NCBI GenBank assembly: GCA_965197675.1
Contig: OZ240221.1
Coordinates: 1,240,001-1,304,000, forward strand
DNA: 64,000 nucleotides
DNA from: G965197675 sp965197675
Lineage (GTDB): Bacteria; Chloroflexota; Dehalococcoidia; Plut-88900
Reading direction: 5' to 3'
Each line of letters opens with the position of its first letter. The stretch's first letter is position 1. This document shows, piece by piece, positions 45,343 to 53,053 of this stretch. A program made the position numbers and the translations under genes. The notes below the pieces were generated by a model, which was given only the letters and a program-made list of their open reading frames with translations, did no database searches and had not been told where the DNA came from.

Positions 45343-45391
45343 TGAGGAGCGGTCTAGGTTCGCGACGATCGTAGACCGCTCCTCAGTTTTA
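45343..45391 (+). terminator. Terminator after the binding-protein gene
   Basis: Perfect 14-bp stem (45343-45356 with 45372-45385), 15-base loop, then GTTTTA. Fifty bases after the lipoprotein stop and before the permeases, so it probably attenuates read-through and lets the binding protein be made in excess. Confidence 0.82.
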
Positions 45392-45481
45392 GTAAGTAAT
45401 ACAATCCTCTATGATCGTTACCTTGTTGTTTATGGACAATAGCTGAAGCCTACTTGCGTTTGTTGAGGAAAGAAAAAGACG

Positions 45482-46861
45482 TTGCTAAGAGAGCTAAGAC
45501 ATGATATTCCTAAAACCCTGACGCTAGAGTACTGGCAGCGGAACAAGATAGCCGTCGTGGGGATGGCTAGCCTTGTCTACGTGGTTGTCATAGCGGCGGT
45601 TTCCTGGGAGCAGTTTTTACAATTCACCTCAAACAGCTTTGTCGTTGGCGCCGTATATTCCATGATAGCCATGGGGTTTACCCTGGTGTTCGGGACCGTA
45701 TGGTTTTTCGACCTCACTTATTCGGTCATGCCGGCTATCGGAGCCTATGCCATATTCAACTATCATCTCCGTGAGCCCATCGAACCGAGCGTGCCTCTGG
45801 CCACGATTCTGGGATTAATCGTCGCCGGCATCTGCTTGTGGCTTTTTTACGAAACAGTCTATCAATCTTTGAGGCGACGGTTCAGCGGTAAAGTACTATT
45901 GTCACTGGCGGTTGTTCTGGCGGGAGCTATCGGCTCCTACTTCAGCTTCATTTTGGTCAAACCGGGCGATCTACATATATATACCAGCCCCGCCATCGGC
46001 ATGTTAACAGCGGCGACCATTGGCTTAATCCTCTACAAACTGATTGTCGGGCGGCTGATACGGTCAGCAGGTTCGAGCTCCATCGTGGTTGCCGCCCTGA
46101 TTAGCCTCGCCATCGCAGCTGGCACTGGTATTTTTTGTGGGGTCTTGCTGTCCAGGACAGCCAACGCAATCTTACCCTTAAGTGCTGTCTTGGGTGTATT
46201 TTACGCTGGGTGCATCAGTCTCGCCTTGTACCGAGGGTTCTACTATTATCTTCGTAGGCGAGCTCGCTCTCCTATGATCATGATAGTGGCTTCCCTGGGA
46301 ATTATGCTCGCCATGCAGGCTGCTATCTCCGTCATATTCACACCTCAACCCCAGCGACTTCCCGACCCATTCGGCATCGAACCTGTTGAATTTCTAGGCG
46401 CATTCATCAAGCCCTTCCAAATCTTCAACATAGGGTTGGCCATCGCGATTTTGCTGGGCCTTCTTTTCCTGCTGCGAAGGACTATCTTCGGCAAAGCGAT
46501 TCGAGCGATCAGCAGTGACGAAGAGGTAGCCAAGATTGTGGGCATTAACACCCCTTTCATAATTGCTGGAGTATTTTTCATAGGGGCTGCAATCGGAGCT
46601 GTAGCAGGAATTTCGCTAGGCCTAGACCTCAACAACATCCAACCTAGGATGGGTTTCCTTCCTCTATTTAAAGGATGGATAGCGGCGGTCATAGGGGGAA
46701 CCGGCAACCTGTATGGCGCTATGCTGGGAGGTTTCCTTCTCGGAATGGTGGAAAACTACGGGGTCTGGTTTATAGCCAGTGAATGGAAAGATGCCATCGC
46801 CTTTATAGTGTTCATCTTTTTCTTGTTGTTCAAACCCAGAGGACTGTTGCCCAGGAAGTAG
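45482..46861 (+). CDS. LivH-type ABC permease with internal expansion
   Basis: A 459-residue branched-chain amino-acid-type permease. The N-terminal part (GAVYSMIAMGFTLVFGTVWFFDLTY) and C-terminal part (ISSDEEVAKIVGINT docking loop, GGTGNLYGAMLGG) are standard. Between them, roughly residues 110-255, are about 150 extra residues with several hydrophobic helices, against a family norm near 290. Start is TTG 45482 with GAGGAAAG upstream. Pairs with the LivM-type gene that follows. No ATPase genes are adjacent. Confidence 0.92.
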   Translation: MLRELRHDIPKTLTLEYWQRNKIAVVGMASLVYVVVIAAVSWEQFLQFTSNSFVVGAVYSMIAMGFTLVFGTVWFFDLTYSVMPAIGAYAIFNYHLREPIEPSVPLATILGLIVAGICLWLFYETVYQSLRRRFSGKVLLSLAVVLAGAIGSYFSFILVKPGDLHIYTSPAIGMLTAATIGLILYKLIVGRLIRSAGSSSIVVAALISLAIAAGTGIFCGVLLSRTANAILPLSAVLGVFYAGCISLALYRGFYYYLRRRARSPMIMIVASLGIMLAMQAAISVIFTPQPQRLPDPFGIEPVEFLGAFIKPFQIFNIGLAIAILLGLLFLLRRTIFGKAIRAISSDEEVAKIVGINTPFIIAGVFFIGAAIGAVAGISLGLDLNNIQPRMGFLPLFKGWIAAVIGGTGNLYGAMLGGFLLGMVENYGVWFIASEWKDAIAFIVFIFFLLFKPRGLLPRK

Positions 46862-46901
46862 ATAATCTCAGAGCCATCACGTACTGGAGGTAGTTAGAGC
46901 T

Positions 46902-47900
46902 GTGCCCAGCTTCATAGCCGAGAACAAAGCAACCGTCCTTACTGTGGGGATGGTGGCGTTGGCATTGATCTGGATGGTATCACAGGGGATTGCTTTCGCA
47001 ATTCAGATCGGCATTGTGGCTGGTCTGTTCGGCATTTTGGCCGTTAGTCTGAATCTAGTTATGGGCTATACGGGCCTCTTGTCGGTGGCGCAGGTTGGTT
47101 TCTATGGTCTTGGTGCTTACGTCGTAGCCATACTTACTCGGGACCCACCGGAATCGATTGCGACGTCTCAGACCAACCCCCCCATTGTCGCTTGGAGTTG
47201 GCTTGAGGCGCTTCCCTTGGCGATGGCTATTAGCGGATTGGTGGCTTTGGCGATGGGAATCGTCTTCAGCAGGTTCAGAGACGATTTCTTTGCTCTGGCC
47301 ACATTAGGATTCGCAGTCATTATTCATCGACTTGCCACAAGTGGCCGCTACTTCACCAGAGGAGCTCTAGGCCTTACCTATGTACCGGCCCCCACGTTGG
47401 GCCCATGGACAGTCGATGAGCGCTGGGAGCTACTTGCACTGATATTGGGGTGTTTAGCAATCGCTATCCTTATTTCCTGGTATATAGTGAATACTTCATT
47501 TGGGAGAGTTCTAACCGCCATCCGGGAGGACGAGCAGGCCGTTGAAGTATATGGGTACAGAGCTACCTACTTCAAGCTCACGATTTTCGTTATTTCGGGA
47601 ATGATGGCCGGTATGGGAGGTGCGTTATTCGCGGGATACATTCAGCTGGTCACCCCAGAGAATTTCGTCCTACTTCAATCGATAATAGTTGCCGCGATAG
47701 TGCTGATAGGAGGATTAGCGAGCATTTGGGGCTCGGTCCTAGGAGCATTCGCCTACGTCCTAATGCAGGACGGTCTCCGGTTTGTTCCCGGCTTTCCTCC
47801 TGAGTACATAGGCCAAGCGAGGATCGGCACATTAGGCATCCTTCTGGCGGTATTGATGTTGTTCAGGCCTCAGGGGTTGGTAGGAAGATACAAGCTGTAG
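46902..47900 (+). CDS. LivM-type ABC permease
   Basis: A 332-residue permease with about ten membrane helices, typical LAVSLNLVMGYTGLLSVAQ near residue 50 and the docking loop AIREDEQAVEVYGY near residue 205. Forms the channel with the LivH-type subunit. Start GTG 46902, with GGAGG 11 bases upstream. The expected next genes (livG and livF ATPases) are missing; an esterase gene on the other strand follows. Confidence 0.93.
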   Translation: MPSFIAENKATVLTVGMVALALIWMVSQGIAFAIQIGIVAGLFGILAVSLNLVMGYTGLLSVAQVGFYGLGAYVVAILTRDPPESIATSQTNPPIVAWSWLEALPLAMAISGLVALAMGIVFSRFRDDFFALATLGFAVIIHRLATSGRYFTRGALGLTYVPAPTLGPWTVDERWELLALILGCLAIAILISWYIVNTSFGRVLTAIREDEQAVEVYGYRATYFKLTIFVISGMMAGMGGALFAGYIQLVTPENFVLLQSIIVAAIVLIGGLASIWGSVLGAFAYVLMQDGLRFVPGFPPEYIGQARIGTLGILLAVLMLFRPQGLVGRYKL

Positions 47901-47965
47901 GCGCCGGAGGGGGAAAGGATTTTAACCTAACTCAGGGGTTATCGGCCTTACACTCCTCGCACTAT

Positions 47966-48853
47966 TTAGCCTATGTAGCGTTTCAACCAGTTGACCGCGT
48001 GAACGTTAAAATCTGTGGAAGGCGAATGAGGTAAGTCAGGATAAATGATTATAGCTTTTTGCGAACGGATTCGATCAAAAACAGGCATTATCGTCTCGAA
48101 AGGACACTCGACATCTTGCTTACCGATATTGACTAATGTTGGACAGCGGATACCATCTACCAAATTGAGGGTGTCGAAGTATTGTAACGTCGATAGGACC
48201 GCATCTCGATCATCGGGGTGGTTTTCCAAGTACTCCCGAAGCTCGCTGTAAGGGGATTCTGGCAAGTCCATATCGATGGCTATTGGGTAATTGGAAAGGA
48301 AAGGTTGTTCGGCTACTACAGCGGCCGGTCGTTGGTCTAGAGATGCAGTGGTTAGTGCGAAGGCTCCCCCTTGACTTCTCGCCCAAATTCCTATCCGAGA
48401 TGGGTCGATCTCCTGTCGTGAACAAAGAAAGTCTAGGCCGCGAATGCAATCCACATAGGCTCCCCTGTAATAATAACGGTTAGGGTCAGTAACGTGGTAG
48501 GTCAGCTTAGTACCGAATTCAAGTTCCCATTCAGCCCTGCTTTCCCCCTGACTTCGAGGATACAATTGAAGTACAGCGTATCCATTGACAACTAGGTGTG
48601 TCGGGATCGGCTTGACCTCATCGTACCCGGGGAATGTTAACACTGCGGGTAATTTGCCACTTTCGGGGAGATCATTCGGCATTGAGTACCATGCCCTTAT
48701 ACGAACTCTATCCAGGCTTGTGATTACGACTCTATAAGTTAGGAACTCTCGTCCACTTTTTTCCTCAACCACCGTTAGAGATGAACTATGTTCAGTGTTC
48801 GCCAGTTGTTCTATAGCTTTCCTCCAGAACCTCGCAACTCGCTCGATTGCCAT
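47966..48853 (-). CDS. Alpha/beta hydrolase, acetyl-xylan-esterase type
   Basis: A 295-residue alpha/beta-fold esterase of the acetyl xylan esterase/cephalosporin-C deacetylase group. Nucleophile Ser in WARSQGG near residue 161, Asp in IGKQDVECP near residue 248 and His in YPDLPHSPS near residue 277 complete the triad. No signal peptide, so cytoplasmic deacetylation of small substrates is more likely than polymer attack. AGAGGAGGG precedes ATG 48853, and a 7-6-7 inverted repeat lies 33 bases further upstream. Confidence 0.88.
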   Translation of the reverse strand: MAIERVARFWRKAIEQLANTEHSSSLTVVEEKSGREFLTYRVVITSLDRVRIRAWYSMPNDLPESGKLPAVLTFPGYDEVKPIPTHLVVNGYAVLQLYPRSQGESRAEWELEFGTKLTYHVTDPNRYYYRGAYVDCIRGLDFLCSRQEIDPSRIGIWARSQGGAFALTTASLDQRPAAVVAEQPFLSNYPIAIDMDLPESPYSELREYLENHPDDRDAVLSTLQYFDTLNLVDGIRCPTLVNIGKQDVECPFETIMPVFDRIRSQKAIIIYPDLPHSPSTDFNVHAVNWLKRYIG

Positions 48854-48885
48854 GGGGTACCCTCCTCTTATATATGGAGTACAGG

Positions 48886-48905
48886 GAACAATATGCTAGT
48901 ATTGT
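48886..48905. promoter_or_regulatory. Inverted repeat, likely operator
   Basis: AACAATA-TGCTAG-TATTGTT, 7-bp perfect arms and a 6-base spacer, upstream of the esterase gene. A TATATA that could act as -10 lies between it and the gene (48868-48873), so a bound protein would sit near the -35. Confidence 0.4.
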
Positions 48906-49092
48906 TGTTTTCGGTAATATGCATATCTTAAGCTTATCCTCGCAGATTCTTATAAACAACTCAATCGGCATTCATCCTAGATTCCTATCAAAAACCCCAC
49001 AGGCTTGATAGGTAAAAGTGGTGGTGAATCGCCCTTATTGGGAAAATGCCGACCGTAAAGTGTAGGAAAAGTCTCTTGATGGGAGGTGAGAA

Positions 49093-50136
49093 ATGCGTCT
49101 CGACCCGATCAACCTGTACGACTACGAAGCTAGAGCCAAACAGGTTTTATCCCAAGATGCGTGGAATAACATAGACGCTGGCGCGATGGATGAGGTCACC
49201 TATAGACGGAATAGGTCGGCCTTTGAAGAGATAAAGCTTCGGCCTCGGTTCTTGCGGAACATAAGCGACAGGTGCCTGTCGACTACCGTGCTTGGCACGG
49301 AGATAAGTATTCCGGTGATGCTCTGTCCAGCAGGAGCGCAAATATCCGCACATCCAGATGGTGAGCTAGCCGCGGCCCTAGGAGCACAGATGTCAGACAC
49401 ATTGATGATGTTGTCTACTGATTCTGGCTATAGCATCGAAGAGGTAGCAGAGGTGACCAAAGGACCTCTGTGGTTCGAGCTCATCCATGAGGGCCACGAG
49501 ATTTCAGAGAATCTCGTTCGTAGGGCCGAAGAATCCGGGTATAAGGCAATATGCCTCAGCATAGATGATCCTATACCCGCCCCGAAGGAGAAGGATATTC
49601 GCTATCGGAAATCTGATGATACTCCAAATCCTAACATGCGTGGCATAGAACACTTGAGGAGCCAAAAGTGGACTCCTCCACTGACTTGGAAAGAACTGGA
49701 ATGGCTCCGTTCCCTAACATCCCTGCCCTTAGTACTCAAGGGCGTTATGACCGCTGAAGATGCTCGATTAGCGGTCAAATATGGGGTTAACGGGATACTG
49801 GTTTCAAACCATGGTGGGCGTCAATTCGATATGATGATGAGCTCCATAGAGACCCTGCCAGAAGTTGTTGAAGCGGTGAATGGTAGGGTTGAAATCTACT
49901 TGGATGGGGGGATCCGCCGCGGCAGCGACGTACTCAAAGCGTTGACGTTGGGCGCTCGCGCGGTGGCCATCGGGCGTCCACTCTTCTGGGGTCTGGCTGT
50001 TGGAGGTGCTGAGGGCGTGCATGGAGTTTTGGAAATCCTGCGGAAGGAGCTAGACAGAGTCATGGCGTACTGCGGCCAAACCTCAATGGCTGGGCTAGAA
50101 GATAGCCTGGTGAATGTGCCTGTTGGTTGGGGATGA
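49093..50136 (+). CDS. FMN-dependent 2-hydroxyacid oxidase/dehydrogenase
   Basis: A 347-residue member of the glycolate/lactate oxidase family, oxidising an L-2-hydroxyacid to the 2-oxoacid with FMN. PVMLCPAGAQ at residue 75, LVLKGVMTAEDA near 215 (FMN Lys) and the SNHGGRQFD motif with the catalytic His and substrate Arg near 238 are all present, then DGGIRRGSDVLKAL. GGGAGGTGAG precedes the ATG. Could act with the Ldh2 protein on hydroxyacids; the exact substrate is unknown. Confidence 0.93.
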   Translation: MRLDPINLYDYEARAKQVLSQDAWNNIDAGAMDEVTYRRNRSAFEEIKLRPRFLRNISDRCLSTTVLGTEISIPVMLCPAGAQISAHPDGELAAALGAQMSDTLMMLSTDSGYSIEEVAEVTKGPLWFELIHEGHEISENLVRRAEESGYKAICLSIDDPIPAPKEKDIRYRKSDDTPNPNMRGIEHLRSQKWTPPLTWKELEWLRSLTSLPLVLKGVMTAEDARLAVKYGVNGILVSNHGGRQFDMMMSSIETLPEVVEAVNGRVEIYLDGGIRRGSDVLKALTLGARAVAIGRPLFWGLAVGGAEGVHGVLEILRKELDRVMAYCGQTSMAGLEDSLVNVPVGWG

Positions 50137-50139
50137 AAT

Positions 50140-50304
50140 GATTAGTCATGGCTGGGATACTGGCAACGATTTGGCACGCTCGATGGCAAACCTCCGATTA
50201 TTGAGTCAAGCGATGAGATCCGCAAAGTCTATCTGTTCAAACGAGAGCCTTGATCCGACAGAGAGGTCTGGGAGGATGCGGAACGGGATGGAGAGCCAGA
50301 CGTC
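50140..50304 (+). pseudogene. Unidentified coding-like relic
   Basis: One frame reads LGYWQRFGTLDGKPPIIESS, DEIRKVYLFKREP, a stop, then DREVWEDAERDGEPDVLI. Composition is protein-like, but I do not recognise the family and no start or end is clear. Confidence 0.25.
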
Positions 50305-50609
50305 CTAATCATGGTAGCTGCTGGAGCTAGCTTCTTCACGTCTTTGACCCGATGGCGTCGAGTGCGGGACTATCCGGGATTCAAGGTCTGTTGGGATTCC
50401 ATGCTGGCTTCTATGTCAGCCCAGTCATACAGCATAGGGAACAGCCGCACTTCACTCCAAGTCTCGGACTGGTCAGCATAATGGAGACTGCCTTGGTGAC
50501 CTGACGACCCCAGGGGAACGACCCACCCTGACTTGCTCCGATCGGATAGATCAAAAACGTACCTTGCTATAGAAGTGCTTATAATGCCGAAGGGCTCCAT
50601 TGGATCGTA
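50305..50609 (-). pseudogene. Penicillin acylase 3'-end relic (segmental duplicate)
   Basis: Minus-strand YDPMEPFGIISTSIARYVFD through GSSGHQGSLHYADQSETWSE to QQTLNPG and a stop copies the last 79-80 residues of the enzyme at 12233-14566 with only scattered changes. DNA similarity continues past the stop for about 60 bases (GGGTCAAAGAC-TGAAGAAG-TAGCTCCAG), so this is a duplicated segment, not just coding homology. It is joined directly to an IS110 transposase relic. Confidence 0.92.
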
Positions 50610-50790
50610 GCGAGTCGCTCTCATCGTCCCATGTAGAGAGCAGCCCGCACTCGTGCCCGTCCGCCCCAGACGGTGCGTTTGCCTCGCAGCGTGCCGCTGA
50701 CCTGTTGAAGGGAGCCACACCCACCATGGCGTGATCTGACGACGATCCAGGGTGCCCAGATCCAGCAGGTGAGCGAGGGCCTCAAGGGAG
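50610..50790 (-). mobile_element. IS110-family transposase C-terminal relic
   Basis: Reading the minus strand with two frameshifts gives LLDLGTLDRRQI, MVGVAPFN and SGTLRGKRTVWGGRARVRAA-LYM. This is the C-terminal transposase_20 region of IS110/IS116 elements (LPELG.L.RR.IAALVGVAPF.R.SG..RG.R.I.GGR..VR.ALYMA...A.RYNP). The G+C-rich composition differs from its surroundings. It ends at the conserved RYNP position, exactly where the penicillin-acylase relic begins with YDP. Confidence 0.82.
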
Positions 50791-50910
50791 AGCTGATGGG
50801 CCTGGTGGAGAAGGGGGATGAGGTGTTGGGGGTGTAGAATCTAGAACGACTCTGCCCCTTGGATTTGATACCATAGCCATACGAGCGTTGCTCTATCTAA
50901 CTCGAGTCCG

Positions 50911-51633
50911 GTGAAAGACGTGAAAACTCTAATGAGAGGTACAGCGAAGCTGGGACTGAAGCTCGATGACGACCACATAAGGAAGTTTGAGACCTACTAC
51001 CAAGAGCTTATTGATTGGAACCAACGGGTTAACCTAACCCGCATCGTCGCCAGAGAAGAGGTACAGGTCAAGCACCTACTAGACTCCTTGAGCGTAGCTA
51101 AAGCTCTTCCTGAAATCGACCAGCCATCCTTCAAAATGTTGGATGTAGGCACCGGTGCAGGCTTTCCTGGTGTGCCTTTGAAAATTATCTATCCCAGAGT
51201 GGAGTTGACCTTGCTGGATTCACTCAGAAAGAAAACAGACTTTTTAATGCATCTAGTAACGACTCTCAACCTTGAAGGGGTGGATGTAGTTACTGAAAGA
51301 GCGGAGACGCTAGCCCACAACGCCGGCTATAGGGAGTCCTTCGATGCGGTGGTCTCTCGAGCCGTTGCCCCTCTTTCTGCACTATTGGAGCTCACCTTGC
51401 CCTTTTGCAAGATCGGTGGCCGAGTCATCTGTCAGAAGGATGCCTCGTACGAACGAGAGCCAGGAGACGTGAACAGGGCCTTGTCCCTTCTGAGAGGGCG
51501 GCTGGAGGAGGTAGTTCCCGTGGAGTTGGAAGGTTTGAGCAAAGAAAGACGCCTTGTGGTCGTGACTAAAGATTCTGCTACACCGGATAAATATCCACGT
51601 CGACCCGGGGTGCCCGCTCGTCGCCCTCTTTGA
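50911..51633 (+). CDS. rsmG: 16S rRNA (guanine-527-N7)-methyltransferase
   Basis: A 240-residue GidB/RsmG methyltransferase that uses SAM to methylate G527 of 16S rRNA. HLLDSLSV, then DVGTGAGFPGVPLKI (SAM loop) near residue 70, and SRAVAPL near residue 150 are family signatures. The start is uncertain: GTG 50911, GTG 50920 or ATG 50932, none with a strong Shine-Dalgarno. Followed by rsmI after 65 bases, together a 16S-modification pair. Confidence 0.95.
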   Translation: MKDVKTLMRGTAKLGLKLDDDHIRKFETYYQELIDWNQRVNLTRIVAREEVQVKHLLDSLSVAKALPEIDQPSFKMLDVGTGAGFPGVPLKIIYPRVELTLLDSLRKKTDFLMHLVTTLNLEGVDVVTERAETLAHNAGYRESFDAVVSRAVAPLSALLELTLPFCKIGGRVICQKDASYEREPGDVNRALSLLRGRLEEVVPVELEGLSKERRLVVVTKDSATPDKYPRRPGVPARRPL

Positions 51634-51698
51634 CTTTATACCTGATACCTGTCCTAGATGCAGCTTTGATGCTACCATGGTTTATATGAGGCAACATC

Positions 51699-52547
51699 TT
51701 GGCTAGCCGTAACGCCACAGAAACAGGAACACTCTACCTGGTTGGTACTCCTATAGGCAATCTGGAGGACATCTCACTAAGGGCACTCCGAATACTGAAA
51801 GAAGTGTCTTTGATAGCTGCTGAGGATACTCGTAAGACTCGGCGACTTCTATCCAGGTACCGGATATCCACTCCACTCACCAGCTATCATGAGCACAACA
51901 AGGTCTCCAAGCTGCCTAGGCTTCTGGCTGCACTTCAAAGTGGAGATATAGCCCTCGTTTCCGAGGCTGGTATGCCTGGGGTGAGCGATCCGGGGTATGA
52001 ACTTATCAACGCTGCAATACAGCGGAGCATCCACGTGGTTCCTCTGCCGGGCCCCTCCGCAGTGACCACAGCCCTGGTGGTCTCCGGCTTACCCAGTGAC
52101 AGCTTTGTCTACGTCGGGTTTTTGCCCAGAAAGAAGGGAGACAGACATCGTCTCATAGCCTCCTTGGCGAAAGAAGTCAGAACTACAGTCGCTTTCGAAG
52201 CTCCTCACCGCCTGAGTGCTACCCTCGCTGACATAGCTGAGATACTGGGAGACCGTCGTTTGGCGGTCTGTCGTGAGATGACCAAGCTGCACGAGGAGGT
52301 GTTTAGAGGTACCGCTGATCAGGCGCTGGAGCACTTTCGAGAACCCAAAGGTGAGTTCACCATCGTCATAGAAGGTGGGGAGCTTTCGCAGGGGAATGAG
52401 AAGAAGGAGCTTCTAGAATGGGAGTTGGAACGAATGCAACGAGAAGGCGCTGTGGGAAAAGAGGCAGTCATCCGAGTGTCTGAAAGTCTGGGAATTCCCA
52501 AAAACAGAGTGTACCGGGCTTGGCGGGAGGCCAACTCGAAAGTTTGA
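51699..52547 (+). CDS. rsmI: 16S rRNA (cytidine-1402-2'-O)-methyltransferase
   Basis: A 282-residue RsmI that methylates the 2'-O of C1402 in 16S rRNA. LYLVGTPIGNLEDIS at the N-terminus, AAEDTRKTRRLL, SEAGMPGVSDPG and PGPSAVTTALVVSGLP are all conserved, and the C-terminal RsmI winged region (GIPKNRVYRAW) is present. Start TTG 51699, with TGAGG upstream. Normal length. Confidence 0.96.
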   Translation: MASRNATETGTLYLVGTPIGNLEDISLRALRILKEVSLIAAEDTRKTRRLLSRYRISTPLTSYHEHNKVSKLPRLLAALQSGDIALVSEAGMPGVSDPGYELINAAIQRSIHVVPLPGPSAVTTALVVSGLPSDSFVYVGFLPRKKGDRHRLIASLAKEVRTTVAFEAPHRLSATLADIAEILGDRRLAVCREMTKLHEEVFRGTADQALEHFREPKGEFTIVIEGGELSQGNEKKELLEWELERMQREGAVGKEAVIRVSESLGIPKNRVYRAWREANSKV

Positions 52548-52582
52548 ATCGCACGACCGCCTCCTATTCATATCAGAAATAG

Positions 52583-52963
52583 ATGAAGTCTCAAGGCAGG
52601 TTTACGCATAGGTCGAAAGCTCCTGTGATTGCTCTTGTTGGCATATGTATGCTCCTGATTTTTACCGCCTGCCTCAAGGTTACTCCAACTCCAGAAACTA
52701 GAATGCGAGACAGGCCCATATTTGCCGGCGACCAGGTGTTATCTGAAGTGCTGGACTTTCTCTCCAACCGCCGGAACGTAATAGAGCAGTCATACGACTG
52801 CCGGACGATTCACGAGGAGTACAGCACTGGCTCGTGGAGCATCGATTATGGAGGCTTGGGAGAGTGGATTATAAGTTTGCCGGCTGGTAAGCGTACGTTT
52901 CTTTGGGTGTATGATGAGACCAATTCGAATATATTATCCATCGATGTCATGCCCGGCTGCTGA
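52583..52963 (+). CDS. Small lipoprotein, unknown function
   Basis: A 126-residue protein with a basic N-terminus, a hydrophobic helix and a lipobox (FTAC, Cys about residue 30), followed by KVTPTPET. The body has two further Cys (about residues 73 and 126) that could pair outside the membrane. No family recognised. ATG 52583 has only a weak Shine-Dalgarno. Between rsmI and the metG promoter. Confidence 0.65.
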   Translation: MKSQGRFTHRSKAPVIALVGICMLLIFTACLKVTPTPETRMRDRPIFAGDQVLSEVLDFLSNRRNVIEQSYDCRTIHEEYSTGSWSIDYGGLGEWIISLPAGKRTFLWVYDETNSNILSIDVMPGC

Positions 52964-52998
52964 TGGTAGCGTGAGCCAACATAATGTGGCGAAATTCG

Positions 52999-53028
52999 TT
53001 GATGATTTCACAGACCGTGTGCTACAAT
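52999..53028 (+). promoter_or_regulatory. Promoter for metG
   Basis: TTGATG (52999-53004), 18-base spacer, TACAAT (53023-53028). The start point near 53035 leaves a leader of about 19 bases containing CTGAGGGA before the TTG start codon at 53054. Confidence 0.6.
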
Positions 53029-53053
53029 GATTCTCCCCTGAGGGATTTCCACT

